Source: Limnohabitans sp.
GTDB taxonomy: Bacteria; Pseudomonadota; Gammaproteobacteria; Burkholderiales; Burkholderiaceae_C
Assembly (NCBI GenBank): GCA_018883305.1
Contig: VEQI01000015.1
Location: 1-20,223 of the forward strand
Direction of reading: 5' to 3'
DNA length: 20,223 nt
How positions within the stretch are numbered: the stretch's first letter is position 1; every line of letters starts with the position of its first letter. Below the pieces are notes generated by a model that was not told the DNA's origin, searched no databases, and saw nothing but the letters and a program-made list of their open reading frames with translations. A program made the translations under genes and the position numbers. Shown here one piece after another: positions 1 through 8,074 of the stretch.

Positions 1-1
1 C

Positions 2-1006
2 GTGCACGGTACCCCCATGGTGCAGCGCCGCGCCATGGCCAAGGCCATCACCTTGCTCGAATCCACCCGCGCCGACCACCGCGCCGAAGGCGACGCGCTG
101 CTCACCGCCATGCTGCCGCACACGGGCGCGGCCATGCGCTTGGGCATCAGCGGCGTGCCCGGCGTGGGCAAGAGCACGTTCATTGAGGCCCTGGGCCTCT
201 ACCTCATCACCCAAGGCCACCGCGTGGCGGTGTTGGCCGTGGACCCATCCTCCAGTGTTTCGGGAGGCTCGATTCTGGGTGACAAAACCCGCATGGAACA
301 CCTCTCGGTTCACCCCCAGGCCTATATTCGCCCCAGCCCTTCGAGTGGCACCTTGGGCGGCGTGGCCGAGAAAACCCGCGAGGCCATGCTCGTGTGCGAG
401 GCGGCGGGCTACGACGTGGTGATCGTCGAGACCGTGGGCGTGGGCCAGAGCGAAACCGCCGTGGCCAACATGACCGACATGTTCTGCTTGCTCCAGTTGC
501 CCAACGCCGGCGACGATTTGCAAGCCATTAAAAAAGGCGTGATGGAGCTGGCCGATCTCGTCGTCATCAACAAGGCCGATCTCGACAGCGCTGCGGCCAC
601 CCGCGCCCAAGCCCAGATCACCTCGGCCTTGCGCCTCTTGGGTTTTCACGGCAAGCCCGACCCCGGCGCGCACGACGATCCCCATGCCCCACCCAGCCCC
701 ACCTCCGCCTGGCGCCCGCAAGTCATGCAAATGAGCGCCTTGCAAGGGCAGGGCATTGAGGCTTTCTGGCAGCAGGTGAGCACCTACCGCGAGCGGCAAA
801 CCGCCAATGGCCGCATGGCCGCGCGGCGTCAGCAACAGGCCTTGGCCTGGATGTGGGAGCGCATCGAGGCCGGCCTCAAACAGCAATTCCGCAGCGCCCC
901 CAAAGTGCGCGAACTCCTCCCCCAACTCACCGAGCAAGTGGTCGCCGGCCACTTGCCCGCCTCCACCGCCGCGCGCCAGTTGCTCGCGGCGTCCCTGGAA
1001 CCCTGA
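2..1006 (+). CDS. meaB: MeaB/ArgK-family G3E-type GTPase, methylmalonyl-CoA mutase chaperone (5' partial)
   Basis: This P-loop GTPase of the MeaB/ArgK family guards adenosylcobalamin loading and protects methylmalonyl-CoA mutase from inactivation in the cytoplasm. Counting from the first visible codon, the Walker A motif GVPGVGKST lies near residues 51-59. The family motif ETVGVGQSE is near 143-151, and the guanine-specificity motif NKAD is at 190-193. The reading frame is open to the window edge. Family members usually carry some more N-terminal residues, so the GTG at base 2 is probably not the true start and the gene likely begins upstream. Its stop is 18 bases before the carboxylase beta gene on the same strand, which fits a propionate-degradation operon. 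The mutase itself is not in view. The family assignment is firm; the partner is inferred from context. Confidence 0.93.
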   Translation: MHGTPMVQRRAMAKAITLLESTRADHRAEGDALLTAMLPHTGAAMRLGISGVPGVGKSTFIEALGLYLITQGHRVAVLAVDPSSSVSGGSILGDKTRMEHLSVHPQAYIRPSPSSGTLGGVAEKTREAMLVCEAAGYDVVIVETVGVGQSETAVANMTDMFCLLQLPNAGDDLQAIKKGVMELADLVVINKADLDSAAATRAQAQITSALRLLGFHGKPDPGAHDDPHAPPSPTSAWRPQVMQMSALQGQGIEAFWQQVSTYRERQTANGRMAARRQQQALAWMWERIEAGLKQQFRSAPKVRELLPQLTEQVVAGHLPASTAARQLLAASLEP

Positions 1007-1024
1007 TTTACCTGGAGAAAGACC

Positions 1025-2557
1025 ATGCAAGACATCATCGAACAACTGGAGAAAAAGCGCGCCGCGGCCCGTTTGGGCGGCGGTCAAAAGCGCATCGACG
1101 CCCAGCACAGCAAGGGCAAGCTCACCGCGCGCGAGCGCATCGAGGTGCTGCTCGATGAGGGTACCTTCGAAGAATGGGACATGTTCGTCGAGCACCGCTG
1201 CACCGACTTTGGCATGGCCGACAACAAAATTCCGGGCGACGGTGTCGTCACCGGCTACGGCATGATCAATGGTCGCCTGGTGTTTGTGTTTAGCCAGGAT
1301 TTCACGGTCTACGGGGGCGCGCTATCCGAGACGCACGCCGAGAAGATCTGCAAGATCATGGACCAAGCCATGAAAGTGGGCGCACCGGTCATTGGCCTCA
1401 ACGATTCCGGCGGCGCGCGCATTCAAGAGGGCGTGGCGTCGCTCGGCGGCTACGCCGAAGTGTTTCAGCGCAACGTGAGCGCCTCGGGCGTGATTCCGCA
1501 AATCAGCCTCATCATGGGCCCCTCGGCCGGTGGCGCGGTGTATTCCCCCGCGCTGACCGATTTCATCTTCATGGTCAAAGACACCTCCTACATGTTCGTC
1601 ACGGGCCCCGAAGTGGTCAAGACCGTCACGCACGAGGAGGTCACGGCTGAGGAGCTCGGGGGTGCGCTCACCCACACCACCAAGAGCGGCGTGGCCGACA
1701 TGGCCTTTGAGAACGACGTCGAAGCGCTCTTGATGCTGCGCCGCCTGTTCAACTACCTGCCGCTCAACAACAAGGAAAAGGCCCCGGTGCGCAAGAGCGG
1801 TGACCCGCTGGACCGCATGGACATCAGCCTGGACACCCTGGTGCCCGAGAACCCGAACAAGCCCTACGACATGAAGGAACTCATCGTCAAGACGGTGGAT
1901 GACGGCGACTTCTTTGAGCTGCAACCCGACTATGCCAAGAACATCCTGATTGGCTTTGCCCGCATGGATGGTCAAACCGTGGGCATCGTGGCCAACCAGC
2001 CGCTGGTGCTGGCCGGTTGTCTGGACATCAAGAGTTCCATCAAGGCTGCGCGCTTTGTGCGCTTCTGTGACGCCTTCAATATTCCGGTGGTGACCTTCGT
2101 GGACGTGCCTGGCTTCATGCCCGGTACCTCGCAAGAGTACGGGGGCATCATCAAGCACGGGGCCAAGTTGCTGTACGCCTATGCCGAATGCACCGTGCCC
2201 AAGATCACCGTCATCACCCGCAAGGCCTACGGCGGCGCGTATGACGTGATGGCCTCCAAGCACCTGCGCGGTGATGTGAACTTCGCCTGGCCCAACGCCG
2301 AAATTGCGGTGATGGGCGCCAAAGGCGCGGTGGAGATCATCTTCCGTGAAGACAAAAACGACCCTGAAAAACTCGCCGCCCGCGAGGCCGAATACAAAGC
2401 CCGTTTCGCCAACCCCTTTGTGGCCGGCGCCCGGGGTTTCATTGACGATGTGATCCAGCCGCATGAAACACGCAAGCGCATCTGCCGCTCGCTGGTGATG
2501 CTCAAGGACAAGCACATCGAGAATCCGTGGCGCAAGCACGGGAACATTCCGCTGTGA
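1025..2557 (+). CDS. pccB: Propionyl-CoA carboxylase beta subunit (carboxyltransferase)
   Basis: This is the carboxyltransferase subunit of a biotin-dependent acyl-CoA carboxylase, 510 residues, the usual length. It moves CO2 from carboxybiotin to propionyl-CoA, giving (S)-methylmalonyl-CoA. The N-terminal crotonase-like half has GGARIQEG and GPSAGGAVYSP, the glycine-rich oxyanion and CoA-binding segments. The C-terminal half has VPGFMPGTSQEYGG and AYGGAYDVM. The Asp in the last motif (residue 407) is the position known in PccB enzymes to favour propionyl-CoA over acetyl-CoA. A GGAG ribosome site at 1014-1017 supports the ATG at 1025. The closing WRKHGNIPL is the typical PccB C-terminus. It sits between meaB and the biotin-carrying alpha subunit, so propionyl-CoA is the most likely substrate; broader acyl-CoA use is possible. 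Confidence 0.95.
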   Translation: MQDIIEQLEKKRAAARLGGGQKRIDAQHSKGKLTARERIEVLLDEGTFEEWDMFVEHRCTDFGMADNKIPGDGVVTGYGMINGRLVFVFSQDFTVYGGALSETHAEKICKIMDQAMKVGAPVIGLNDSGGARIQEGVASLGGYAEVFQRNVSASGVIPQISLIMGPSAGGAVYSPALTDFIFMVKDTSYMFVTGPEVVKTVTHEEVTAEELGGALTHTTKSGVADMAFENDVEALLMLRRLFNYLPLNNKEKAPVRKSGDPLDRMDISLDTLVPENPNKPYDMKELIVKTVDDGDFFELQPDYAKNILIGFARMDGQTVGIVANQPLVLAGCLDIKSSIKAARFVRFCDAFNIPVVTFVDVPGFMPGTSQEYGGIIKHGAKLLYAYAECTVPKITVITRKAYGGAYDVMASKHLRGDVNFAWPNAEIAVMGAKGAVEIIFREDKNDPEKLAAREAEYKARFANPFVAGARGFIDDVIQPHETRKRICRSLVMLKDKHIENPWRKHGNIPL

Positions 2558-2577
2558 TCGCTCAGGAGTCAAAGAAC

Positions 2578-4626
2578 ATGTTTAAAAAAATTCTGATTGC
2601 CAATCGCGGTGAAATCGCCTGCCGCGTCATCGCCACCGCCCGCAAGATGGGCATTGCCACCGTGGCTGTTTACTCCGAGGCCGACAAAGAGGCCCGCCAC
2701 GTGCAACTGGCCGACGAGGCTGTGCTGCTGGGACCGGCCCCCAGCCGTGAGTCCTATCTGGTGGCGGACAAAATCATCGCGGCCTGCAAGGCTACGGGCG
2801 CTCAAGCCGTGCACCCAGGCTATGGCTTTTTGTCCGAGAACGAAGACTTCGCCGCTCGGTGTGAAAAGGAAGGCATTGCCTTCATCGGTCCCAAGGCCCA
2901 TTCCATTGCGGCCATGGGCGACAAGATTGCCTCCAAGAAGCTGGCCAATGAAGCCAAGGTCAACACCATCCCCGGCTACAACGACGCCATCGAGACGGCA
3001 GAGAAAGCCGTTGAAATTGCCAAAGGCATTGGTTACCCCGTGATGATCAAGGCCTCGGCTGGTGGCGGTGGCAAGGGCTTGCGCGTGGCCTTCAACGACA
3101 AAGAGGCTTTTGAAGGCTTCACCTCTTGCCGCAACGAAGCACGCAACAGTTTTGGCGATGACCGTGTGTTCATCGAGAAATACGTCCTGGAGCCGCGCCA
3201 CATTGAAATCCAGATCCTGGGTGACTCACACGGCAACGTGATTTACCTCAACGAGCGCGAGTGCTCGATCCAGCGTCGCCATCAGAAGGTGATTGAAGAG
3301 GCGCCGTCTCCTTTCATCTCGGATGCCACCCGCAAGGCCATGGGCGAGCAGGCCGTGGCCTTGGCCAAGGCGGTGAAGTACCAGTCCGCCGGCACAGTGG
3401 AGTTCGTGGTGGGCAAAGACCAGGACTTCTATTTCCTGGAAATGAACACCCGTTTGCAGGTGGAGCACCCGGTGACTGAATGCATCACCGGCCTGGACCT
3501 GGTGGAGCAGATGATTCGTGTGGCCGCGGGTGAAAAGCTCACCCTCACGCAAGCCGATGTCAAGCGTGATGGCTGGGCCATGGAATGCCGCATCAACGCC
3601 GAAGACCCGTTCCGCAATTTCCTGCCCTCCACGGGTCGCCTGGTGCGTTTCCAAACGCCGGATCAGACCATGTTCCAGGCTGACCCCTCGAAGAAGCAGG
3701 GCGTGCGCGTGGACACCGGTGTGCAAGAAGGCGGCGAGATTCCCATGTTCTATGACTCGATGATCGCCAAGCTCATCGTGCATGGGAAAGACCGCCATGA
3801 CGCCATCGCCAAAATGCGCGAAGCGCTCAACGGCTTCGTGATTCGCGGCATCAGCTCCAACATTCCGTTTCAGGCCGCACTGCTGGCGCACCCCAAGTTT
3901 GTCAGCGGCCAGTTCAACACGGGCTTCATTGCCGAGCATTACGCCAAGGGCTTCCGCGCCGAGGACGTGCCGCATGACGACCCGGACTTCCTGGCCGCCC
4001 TGGCCGCCTTTGTGCGACGCAAGTCGCGTGAACGCGCGGCGGGCCTGAGTGGTCAACTGCCGGGCTATGACGTGAAAATTGGTCAAGACTACACCGTGGT
4101 GGTGCTGGGTGCACATGGCAACAACCGCCAGGTGCAGGCGCATGTGGATGAGTTCCGTGGCCAAAGTGGCGTCGCCTCCATTCGTGTGGGTGAGAAAACC
4201 TATGACATCGTCAGTCACTCGCGTCTGAACGACGTCAAGATCAATGGCACTGTCAACGGCAAACCCTTTGTGGCGCAGGTAGAGCGTGGCACGGCCAAGA
4301 ACCCGCTGGCCTTGCAGGTGCAACACAACGGCACCCGCATTGAGGCGCTGGTGATGTCGCCCCGCATGGCGCAGTTGCACCAGCTCATGCCCTACAAGGC
4401 GCCGCCTGACATGAGCCGCTTTGTGCTCTCGCCCATGCCGGGTTTGCTGGTGGATGTGTCCGTGCAGCCAGGGCAGAAAGTGCAGGCGGGTGAGCGCGTG
4501 GCCGTGATCGAAGCCATGAAGATGGAAAACGCCCTGTTTGCTGCACAAGATGGTGTGGTCAAGCGCGTGGTGGCCAGCAAGGGGGAATCCCTCTCGGTGG
4601 ACCAGGTCATTGTCGAGTTTGAATGA
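2578..4626 (+). CDS. pccA: Propionyl-CoA carboxylase alpha subunit (biotin carboxylase + BCCP)
   Basis: This is the alpha subunit of propionyl-CoA carboxylase, 682 residues. It carboxylates its own biotin with ATP and bicarbonate and hands the CO2 to the beta subunit. The biotin carboxylase domain (about 1-450) opens with KILIANRGEIACR, has the glycine-rich ATP-grasp loop AGGGGKGLRV from residue 161, and EMNTRLQVEHPVTE from about 288. A linker (BT) domain follows. The C-terminal biotinyl domain has EAMKMEN with the biotinylated Lys at 648, 35 residues from the end, as is usual. I chose the ATG at 2578 because AGGAG at 2564-2568 lies 9 bases before it and the protein then starts with the conserved MFKKILIANRG. 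An in-frame GTG at 2527 lies inside pccB and is unlikely. It is 20 bases downstream of pccB, so the two are co-transcribed. Confidence 0.95.
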   Translation: MFKKILIANRGEIACRVIATARKMGIATVAVYSEADKEARHVQLADEAVLLGPAPSRESYLVADKIIAACKATGAQAVHPGYGFLSENEDFAARCEKEGIAFIGPKAHSIAAMGDKIASKKLANEAKVNTIPGYNDAIETAEKAVEIAKGIGYPVMIKASAGGGGKGLRVAFNDKEAFEGFTSCRNEARNSFGDDRVFIEKYVLEPRHIEIQILGDSHGNVIYLNERECSIQRRHQKVIEEAPSPFISDATRKAMGEQAVALAKAVKYQSAGTVEFVVGKDQDFYFLEMNTRLQVEHPVTECITGLDLVEQMIRVAAGEKLTLTQADVKRDGWAMECRINAEDPFRNFLPSTGRLVRFQTPDQTMFQADPSKKQGVRVDTGVQEGGEIPMFYDSMIAKLIVHGKDRHDAIAKMREALNGFVIRGISSNIPFQAALLAHPKFVSGQFNTGFIAEHYAKGFRAEDVPHDDPDFLAALAAFVRRKSRERAAGLSGQLPGYDVKIGQDYTVVVLGAHGNNRQVQAHVDEFRGQSGVASIRVGEKTYDIVSHSRLNDVKINGTVNGKPFVAQVERGTAKNPLALQVQHNGTRIEALVMSPRMAQLHQLMPYKAPPDMSRFVLSPMPGLLVDVSVQPGQKVQAGERVAVIEAMKMENALFAAQDGVVKRVVASKGESLSVDQVIVEFE

Positions 4627-4628
4627 GG
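4625..4628 (+). promoter_or_regulatory. Ribosome binding site overlapping the pccA stop, deciding the VOC gene start
   Basis: GAGG overlaps the pccA stop codon and lies 6 bases before the ATG at 4635. An alternative ATG at 4623 overlaps the same stop but has no ribosome site of its own at good spacing. This favours 4635 and suggests translational coupling with pccA. Confidence 0.55.
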
Positions 4629-4634
4629 CCCGTC

Positions 4635-5111
4635 ATGAACCGTCCTTTCAAGGTGCTGGGTATTCAGCAGATTGCCATTGGCGGCCCGGACAAGCACCGT
4701 CTGCAAAAACTCTGGGTCGATTTGTTTGGCTTGGAAGTCACGGGCAATTTCAAGAGCGAGCGTGAGAACGTGGACGAAGACATCTGCGCCATTGGCACTG
4801 GTCCGTTCAAAGTCGAGGTGGATCTCATGCAACCGCTTGACCCCGAGAAAAAGCCCGCGGTACACACCACGCCACTCAACCACATCGGCCTGTGGATTGA
4901 CGATCTGCCCACAGCAGTTCAGTGGCTGGGTGAGCAGGGCGTTCGCTTTGCCCCGGGCGGTATTCGCAAAGGCGCCGCAGGCTTTGACATTTGCTTTGTC
5001 CATCCCAAAGGCAATGAAGAGTTGCCGATTGGTGGCGAGGGCGTCCTGATCGAGTTGGTGCAGGCGCCGCCTGAGGTGGTCAAGGCATTTGCCGCGCTGG
5101 CGGCGGGCTGA
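4635..5111 (+). CDS. VOC-family protein, candidate methylmalonyl-CoA epimerase
   Basis: This is a 158-residue vicinal-oxygen-chelate (glyoxalase/epimerase fold) protein. Two beta-alpha-beta-beta-beta modules are visible, one starting IQQIAIGGPD near residue 10 and one at LNHIGLWIDD near 81. By comparison with methylmalonyl-CoA epimerase, likely metal ligands are E61 or D63, H83 and E140 (in VLIELVQ). The position that is His in classical epimerases is Gln (Q12) here. The end of the protein (ICFVHPKG, then GVLIELVQAP) closely resembles epimerases. It follows pccA directly, and propionyl-CoA carboxylase product needs an epimerase before the mutase, so this role fits the operon. The fold is clear. 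The reaction is inference: a lyase-type or other VOC enzyme cannot be excluded, given the missing His. Confidence 0.8.
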   Translation: MNRPFKVLGIQQIAIGGPDKHRLQKLWVDLFGLEVTGNFKSERENVDEDICAIGTGPFKVEVDLMQPLDPEKKPAVHTTPLNHIGLWIDDLPTAVQWLGEQGVRFAPGGIRKGAAGFDICFVHPKGNEELPIGGEGVLIELVQAPPEVVKAFAALAAG

Positions 5112-5121
5112 TTCGCCCGTC
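5102..5121 (+). other. Hairpin at the end of the propionate operon, possible weak terminator
   Basis: The arms GGCGGGC (5102-5108) and GCCCGTC (5115-5121) pair over 7 positions with one G-T wobble around a 6-base loop. It overlaps the stop codon of the VOC gene. No T-run follows, so intrinsic termination is doubtful. Confidence 0.25.
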
Positions 5122-5200
5122 ACGATGTGTGACTCGGTGAACGCTGTCGTCTCCCAGGGGGCTGTGGTTCCCGGGCTGTGCGCGTAAGATCTGAGGCACC

Positions 5201-6406
5201 ATGAATCTACTAGATACCTTGCAAGACACCTCGGCGTTTGTCACGCTGCGCCGAGACATTCACGCCCACCCGGAGCTGGGCTTTGAAGAACACCGTACCT
5301 CGCAACTGGTGGCCGATCGATTGCGCTCCTGGGGTCTGGAGGTGCACACCGGCATTGCGGGCACGGGCGTGGTGGGTGTGCTGCGTTGTGGCGATGGGCC
5401 ACACACCATTGGCCTGCGCGCGGACCTGGATGCGTTGCCGCTTCAAGAAGAGAACCATTTTCCCCATCGCTCCCTGCACGACGGGCGCATGCACGCCTGC
5501 GGACATGACGGCCACACCACCATGTTGCTGGCAGCCGCGTGGCACCTTTCACGCAGCCGCGATTTCAGCGGGACGGTCAACTTCATCTTTCAGCCGGCGG
5601 AAGAAATGGGCAAGGCTGGCGCCAAGAAGATGGTGGATGAGGGCCTCTTTGAACGCTTTCCCTGTGAAGCCGTGTTTGCCCTGCACAACTTTTCGCTCGG
5701 GCAGGTCGGCAAATTTGCACTCAGCCCCGGCGCTTTGATGGCGTCCAGCAACACCTGGCGTGTGGTGATCAAAGGTCGCGGCACACATGCTTCCTTGCCT
5801 CACACGGGGGTGGACCCGGTGGCCGCCACCATCAGTCTGGCGCAGCAATTGCAAACCTTGGCCACACGTCTCATCAACCCGGCCGAGCAAGTGTTGCTGG
5901 CCGTCACCCAGATTCAGGGTTCGGATGCTCCCAACGTGATTCCTGACCAGGCCTGGGTGGGGGGCACCTTGCGCACCTTCACCGAAGAATCCCTGGACAC
6001 CCTGGAGGCGGCGCTGCGTCAAGCCGCTGAGCACACGGCCAGCGCCCATGGCTGCACCGCCGAGGTGTTTTTCCGTCGCGCCTCGCCCCCAGTGATCAAC
6101 CATCCGCGCGAGGCACGCTTTGCCGCCGAGGTGATGCGTGACATCGTGGGGGACACCATGGTGGATGACGATTTCACGCCTGTGATGGCGGCAGAAGATT
6201 TCGCGCACATGCTCAAGGTCCGACCGGGCTGCTATGCCTTCATTGGCAACGGGGATGGTGGTCATCGACTGCCCGACCATGGTCCCGGTCCCTGCGTGAT
6301 CCACAATACGTCCTTTGATTTCAATGACGCCATCATCCCGATCGGTGCCACGTACTTCGTACGTCTGGTGCAGCGGTGGCTGGCTCGTCCCCTGGAGGCT
6401 GCATGA
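5201..6406 (+). CDS. M20-family metal-dependent amidohydrolase (hippurate hydrolase / amino-acylase type)
   Basis: This 401-residue protein belongs to the M20D amidohydrolase group (hippurate hydrolase, N-acyl amino acid deacylase, IAA-amino acid hydrolase relatives). These hydrolyse an N-acyl or amide bond with two divalent metals. Metal-binding and catalytic residues are visible: CGHDGH at 100-105, the Glu pair in QPAEE at 134-135, H162 in ALHNF, then a dimerisation (lid) domain from about 180 to 290 with GRGTHASLPH. A late AAEDFAHM motif supplies a further metal ligand. There is no signal peptide, so it is probably cytoplasmic. GAGG at 5193-5196 precedes the ATG. The stop overlaps the start region of the next gene, a secreted solute receptor, so hydrolase and receptor may act on the same compound. 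The actual substrate cannot be read from sequence. Confidence 0.9.
   Translation: MNLLDTLQDTSAFVTLRRDIHAHPELGFEEHRTSQLVADRLRSWGLEVHTGIAGTGVVGVLRCGDGPHTIGLRADLDALPLQEENHFPHRSLHDGRMHACGHDGHTTMLLAAAWHLSRSRDFSGTVNFIFQPAEEMGKAGAKKMVDEGLFERFPCEAVFALHNFSLGQVGKFALSPGALMASSNTWRVVIKGRGTHASLPHTGVDPVAATISLAQQLQTLATRLINPAEQVLLAVTQIQGSDAPNVIPDQAWVGGTLRTFTEESLDTLEAALRQAAEHTASAHGCTAEVFFRRASPPVINHPREARFAAEVMRDIVGDTMVDDDFTPVMAAEDFAHMLKVRPGCYAFIGNGDGGHRLPDHGPGPCVIHNTSFDFNDAIIPIGATYFVRLVQRWLARPLEAA
6394..6398 (+). promoter_or_regulatory. Ribosome binding site for the Bug receptor gene, inside the amidohydrolase end
   Basis: GGAGG lies 4 bases before the ATG at 6403 and 7 bases before the ATG at 6406. The second spacing is closer to the usual optimum, so 6406 is preferred. 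Either start couples translation to the upstream gene. Confidence 0.55.
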
Positions 6407-7374
6407 TGTCCATTTCCCGTCTTCGTCGTTCTTGCCTGGCCCTGGCGGCTGGTGCCCTGGTGTTTTCATCGGCCCATGCCGAACGTGTCATTCGTCTGGT
6501 GGTGCCCTTCGGTCCCGGCGCTGTGCAGGACGTGATTGCTCGCACGTTCAATGCGGAACTCGGGCGTGTGCTGGATGCCACCGTGGTGGTGGAGAACCGT
6601 CCTGGCGCCGGTGGCACCGTGGGGACAGGGCAGGTGGCCAAATCGACCCCGGACGGCAACACGCTGGTGATGTCGGCGGCCAGTCACACCTTGGCCGGAC
6701 ATTTGTATCCCAAACTGGGCTATGACCCCATCAAGGATTTTGTGGGCGTGAGCCTGCTGGGCTATTCCGGGTACGTCATTGCCGCACCAGCCAACCTGGG
6801 CGTGAGCAATCTGGCCGACTATGTGCGTCTGGTCAAGTCCAAGCCCGGTCAGATGAATTACGCCTCCGCAGGCAATGGCAGTGCCACGCATCTGGGCATG
6901 GCGTCCTTCCTCTCCAAGGCAGGTGCCGAGATGCAGCACATTCCGTTCAAGGCCACGGGCGATGCGGTGAATGAAGTGCTGGCCGGACGTGTGCAGGGCG
7001 TGACTTCGGCCACCATCGGTGTGGTGGGCTATCGGCAGGACCCGCGCATCAAACTGCTGGCTTACACGGGGCCTCAGCGTTCCAAGTTCTTGCCGGAAGT
7101 GCCCTCGGTGGCCGAAGCCGGTGTGAGCGGTTATCGCTTTGACTCCTGGATGGGCGTATTGGCCCCGTCAGGTACGCCTGCGGCGGAGGTTCAGCGCTTG
7201 AACGCAGCCATGCAGAAAGTGCTGGCGGACCCTGTGGTGCAGGAGCGCCTGGCCAGGTTGGGCGTGGAGCAGACCGCCACGCATGTCTCTTCCGACGAGT
7301 TCCAGAAAATCCTGCGTGCGGATTGGGACACGGCGGGTCAGATCGTCAAGGCCTCGGGCGCCCGACTCGAATAA
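6406..7374 (+). CDS. Bug/TctC-family tripartite tricarboxylate transporter substrate-binding protein
   Basis: This is a periplasmic solute receptor of the Bug (TctC) family, 322 residues, which is normal for the family. The N-terminus is a Sec signal peptide: basic SRLRRS, a hydrophobic stretch, and a likely cleavage after SSAHA near residue 25. Family features follow: the PFGPG..QDVIAR ligand-loop motif (often PFPPGG..D..AR elsewhere), YDPIKDFVGVS, and IPFKATGDAVNEVLAGRVQ. No TctA or TctB membrane genes are nearby, as is common for the many orphan Bug receptors of Burkholderiales. The start overlaps the amidohydrolase stop (ATGATG), so the two are probably made together. The ligand is unknown; an amide or carboxylate handled by the neighbouring hydrolase is a guess. 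An ATG at 6403 is the alternative start. Confidence 0.92.
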   Translation: MSISRLRRSCLALAAGALVFSSAHAERVIRLVVPFGPGAVQDVIARTFNAELGRVLDATVVVENRPGAGGTVGTGQVAKSTPDGNTLVMSAASHTLAGHLYPKLGYDPIKDFVGVSLLGYSGYVIAAPANLGVSNLADYVRLVKSKPGQMNYASAGNGSATHLGMASFLSKAGAEMQHIPFKATGDAVNEVLAGRVQGVTSATIGVVGYRQDPRIKLLAYTGPQRSKFLPEVPSVAEAGVSGYRFDSWMGVLAPSGTPAAEVQRLNAAMQKVLADPVVQERLARLGVEQTATHVSSDEFQKILRADWDTAGQIVKASGARLE

Positions 7375-7399
7375 GCCAGACTCGCGGCACCAGACGGAT

Positions 7400-8074
7400 T
7401 CAAGTGCTGGGTGGTGCTGAGCCGCCTTGGCGCGCCTTGGCCCGTGCCAGCGCCGCCTCAATGATGGCGCGCTTGCGGTCAATGGCCGCTTGGTCACTCG
7501 GGTCGGTGTGTGTGCGTTCGGTGAGATGGGCTAGCTTGTCGCGGGCCTTCGCTTCTTGTCGCTGCTGATGCTCGGCCTTGGTGCGCTCCAGACGTTGCTG
7601 GCGCAACGCATAGCGTGAACGCGCCATCTCGGCTTGCGGGGCAGACCAGGCATCCCATCCCGTGGCCTCGCCGCTGGCGTTCTCAACCATGATGCAATCC
7701 ACCGGACACACCGGCAGGCACAGCTCGCAGCCAGTGCAATACGGCTCTATCACGGTGTGCATGCGTTTGTGCGTGCCCACAATGGCATCGGTGGGGCAGG
7801 CGTCGATGCAAAGGGTGCAGCCAATGCACCAGTTCTCATCGATCCACACCACGGTGCGTGGTGTTTCTTCACCATGGTCGGGGTTGAGGGGCAGGGCGGG
7901 CTGGCCCGTCAGTGCTGCCAGCCGATGCACGCCGGCCTGGCCACCAGGCGGGCACTGATTGATGCGCGTTTCACCCTTTGCCAGCGCTTGCGCATAACCC
8001 GCGCAATCCGGGTAGCCGCAGCGCGTGCATTGCGTCTGCGGCAGCGCGTTGAGCAGCGCTTGCTGGAGACTCAA
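7400..8074 (-). CDS. rnfB: RnfB/RsxB-like ferredoxin, soluble form without membrane anchor
   Basis: This 224-residue protein resembles RnfB, an electron-transfer subunit with three 4Fe-4S sites. The Fes domain holds C16, C19, C24 and C41 (CTRCGYPDC then INQC). Two ferredoxin motifs follow: C83/C86/C89/C93 and C113/C116/C119/C123. The C-terminal part from about 150 is highly charged and probably helical. The N-terminal hydrophobic anchor of enterobacterial RnfB is absent: the protein starts right at the ALPQTQC segment. No rnfA, C, D, G or E lies in the window. The start appears to be TTG (8074-8072), overlapping the phaZ stop by four bases (TTGA). No in-frame ATG is near, so the exact start is uncertain. 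The electron partner is unknown. It ends convergent with the Bug gene, 25 bases away. Confidence 0.88.
   Translation of the reverse strand: MSLQQALLNALPQTQCTRCGYPDCAGYAQALAKGETRINQCPPGGQAGVHRLAALTGQPALPLNPDHGEETPRTVVWIDENWCIGCTLCIDACPTDAIVGTHKRMHTVIEPYCTGCELCLPVCPVDCIMVENASGEATGWDAWSAPQAEMARSRYALRQQRLERTKAEHQQRQEAKARDKLAHLTERTHTDPSDQAAIDRKRAIIEAALARAKARQGGSAPPST

Noticed and set aside
1322..2572. Long open frame (416 codons) on the minus strand opposite pccB
   Set aside because: It mirrors a well-supported gene in GC-rich DNA. The translation is His/Gly/Val-rich and matches no family I recognise, as expected for a shadow frame.
3226..4548. Long open frame (440 codons) on the minus strand opposite pccA
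   Set aside because: It is antisense to conserved carboxylase domains, with shadow-type composition and no own context.
5185..5190. TAAGAT as a -10 box for the amidohydrolase gene
   Set aside because: It lies only about 10 bases before the start codon, has no convincing -35 and would leave almost no leader.
7354..7365. TCGGGCGCCCGA palindrome at the end of the Bug gene as a terminator
   Set aside because: It lies inside coding sequence, has no loop and no T-run. A GC-rich coding coincidence is more likely.
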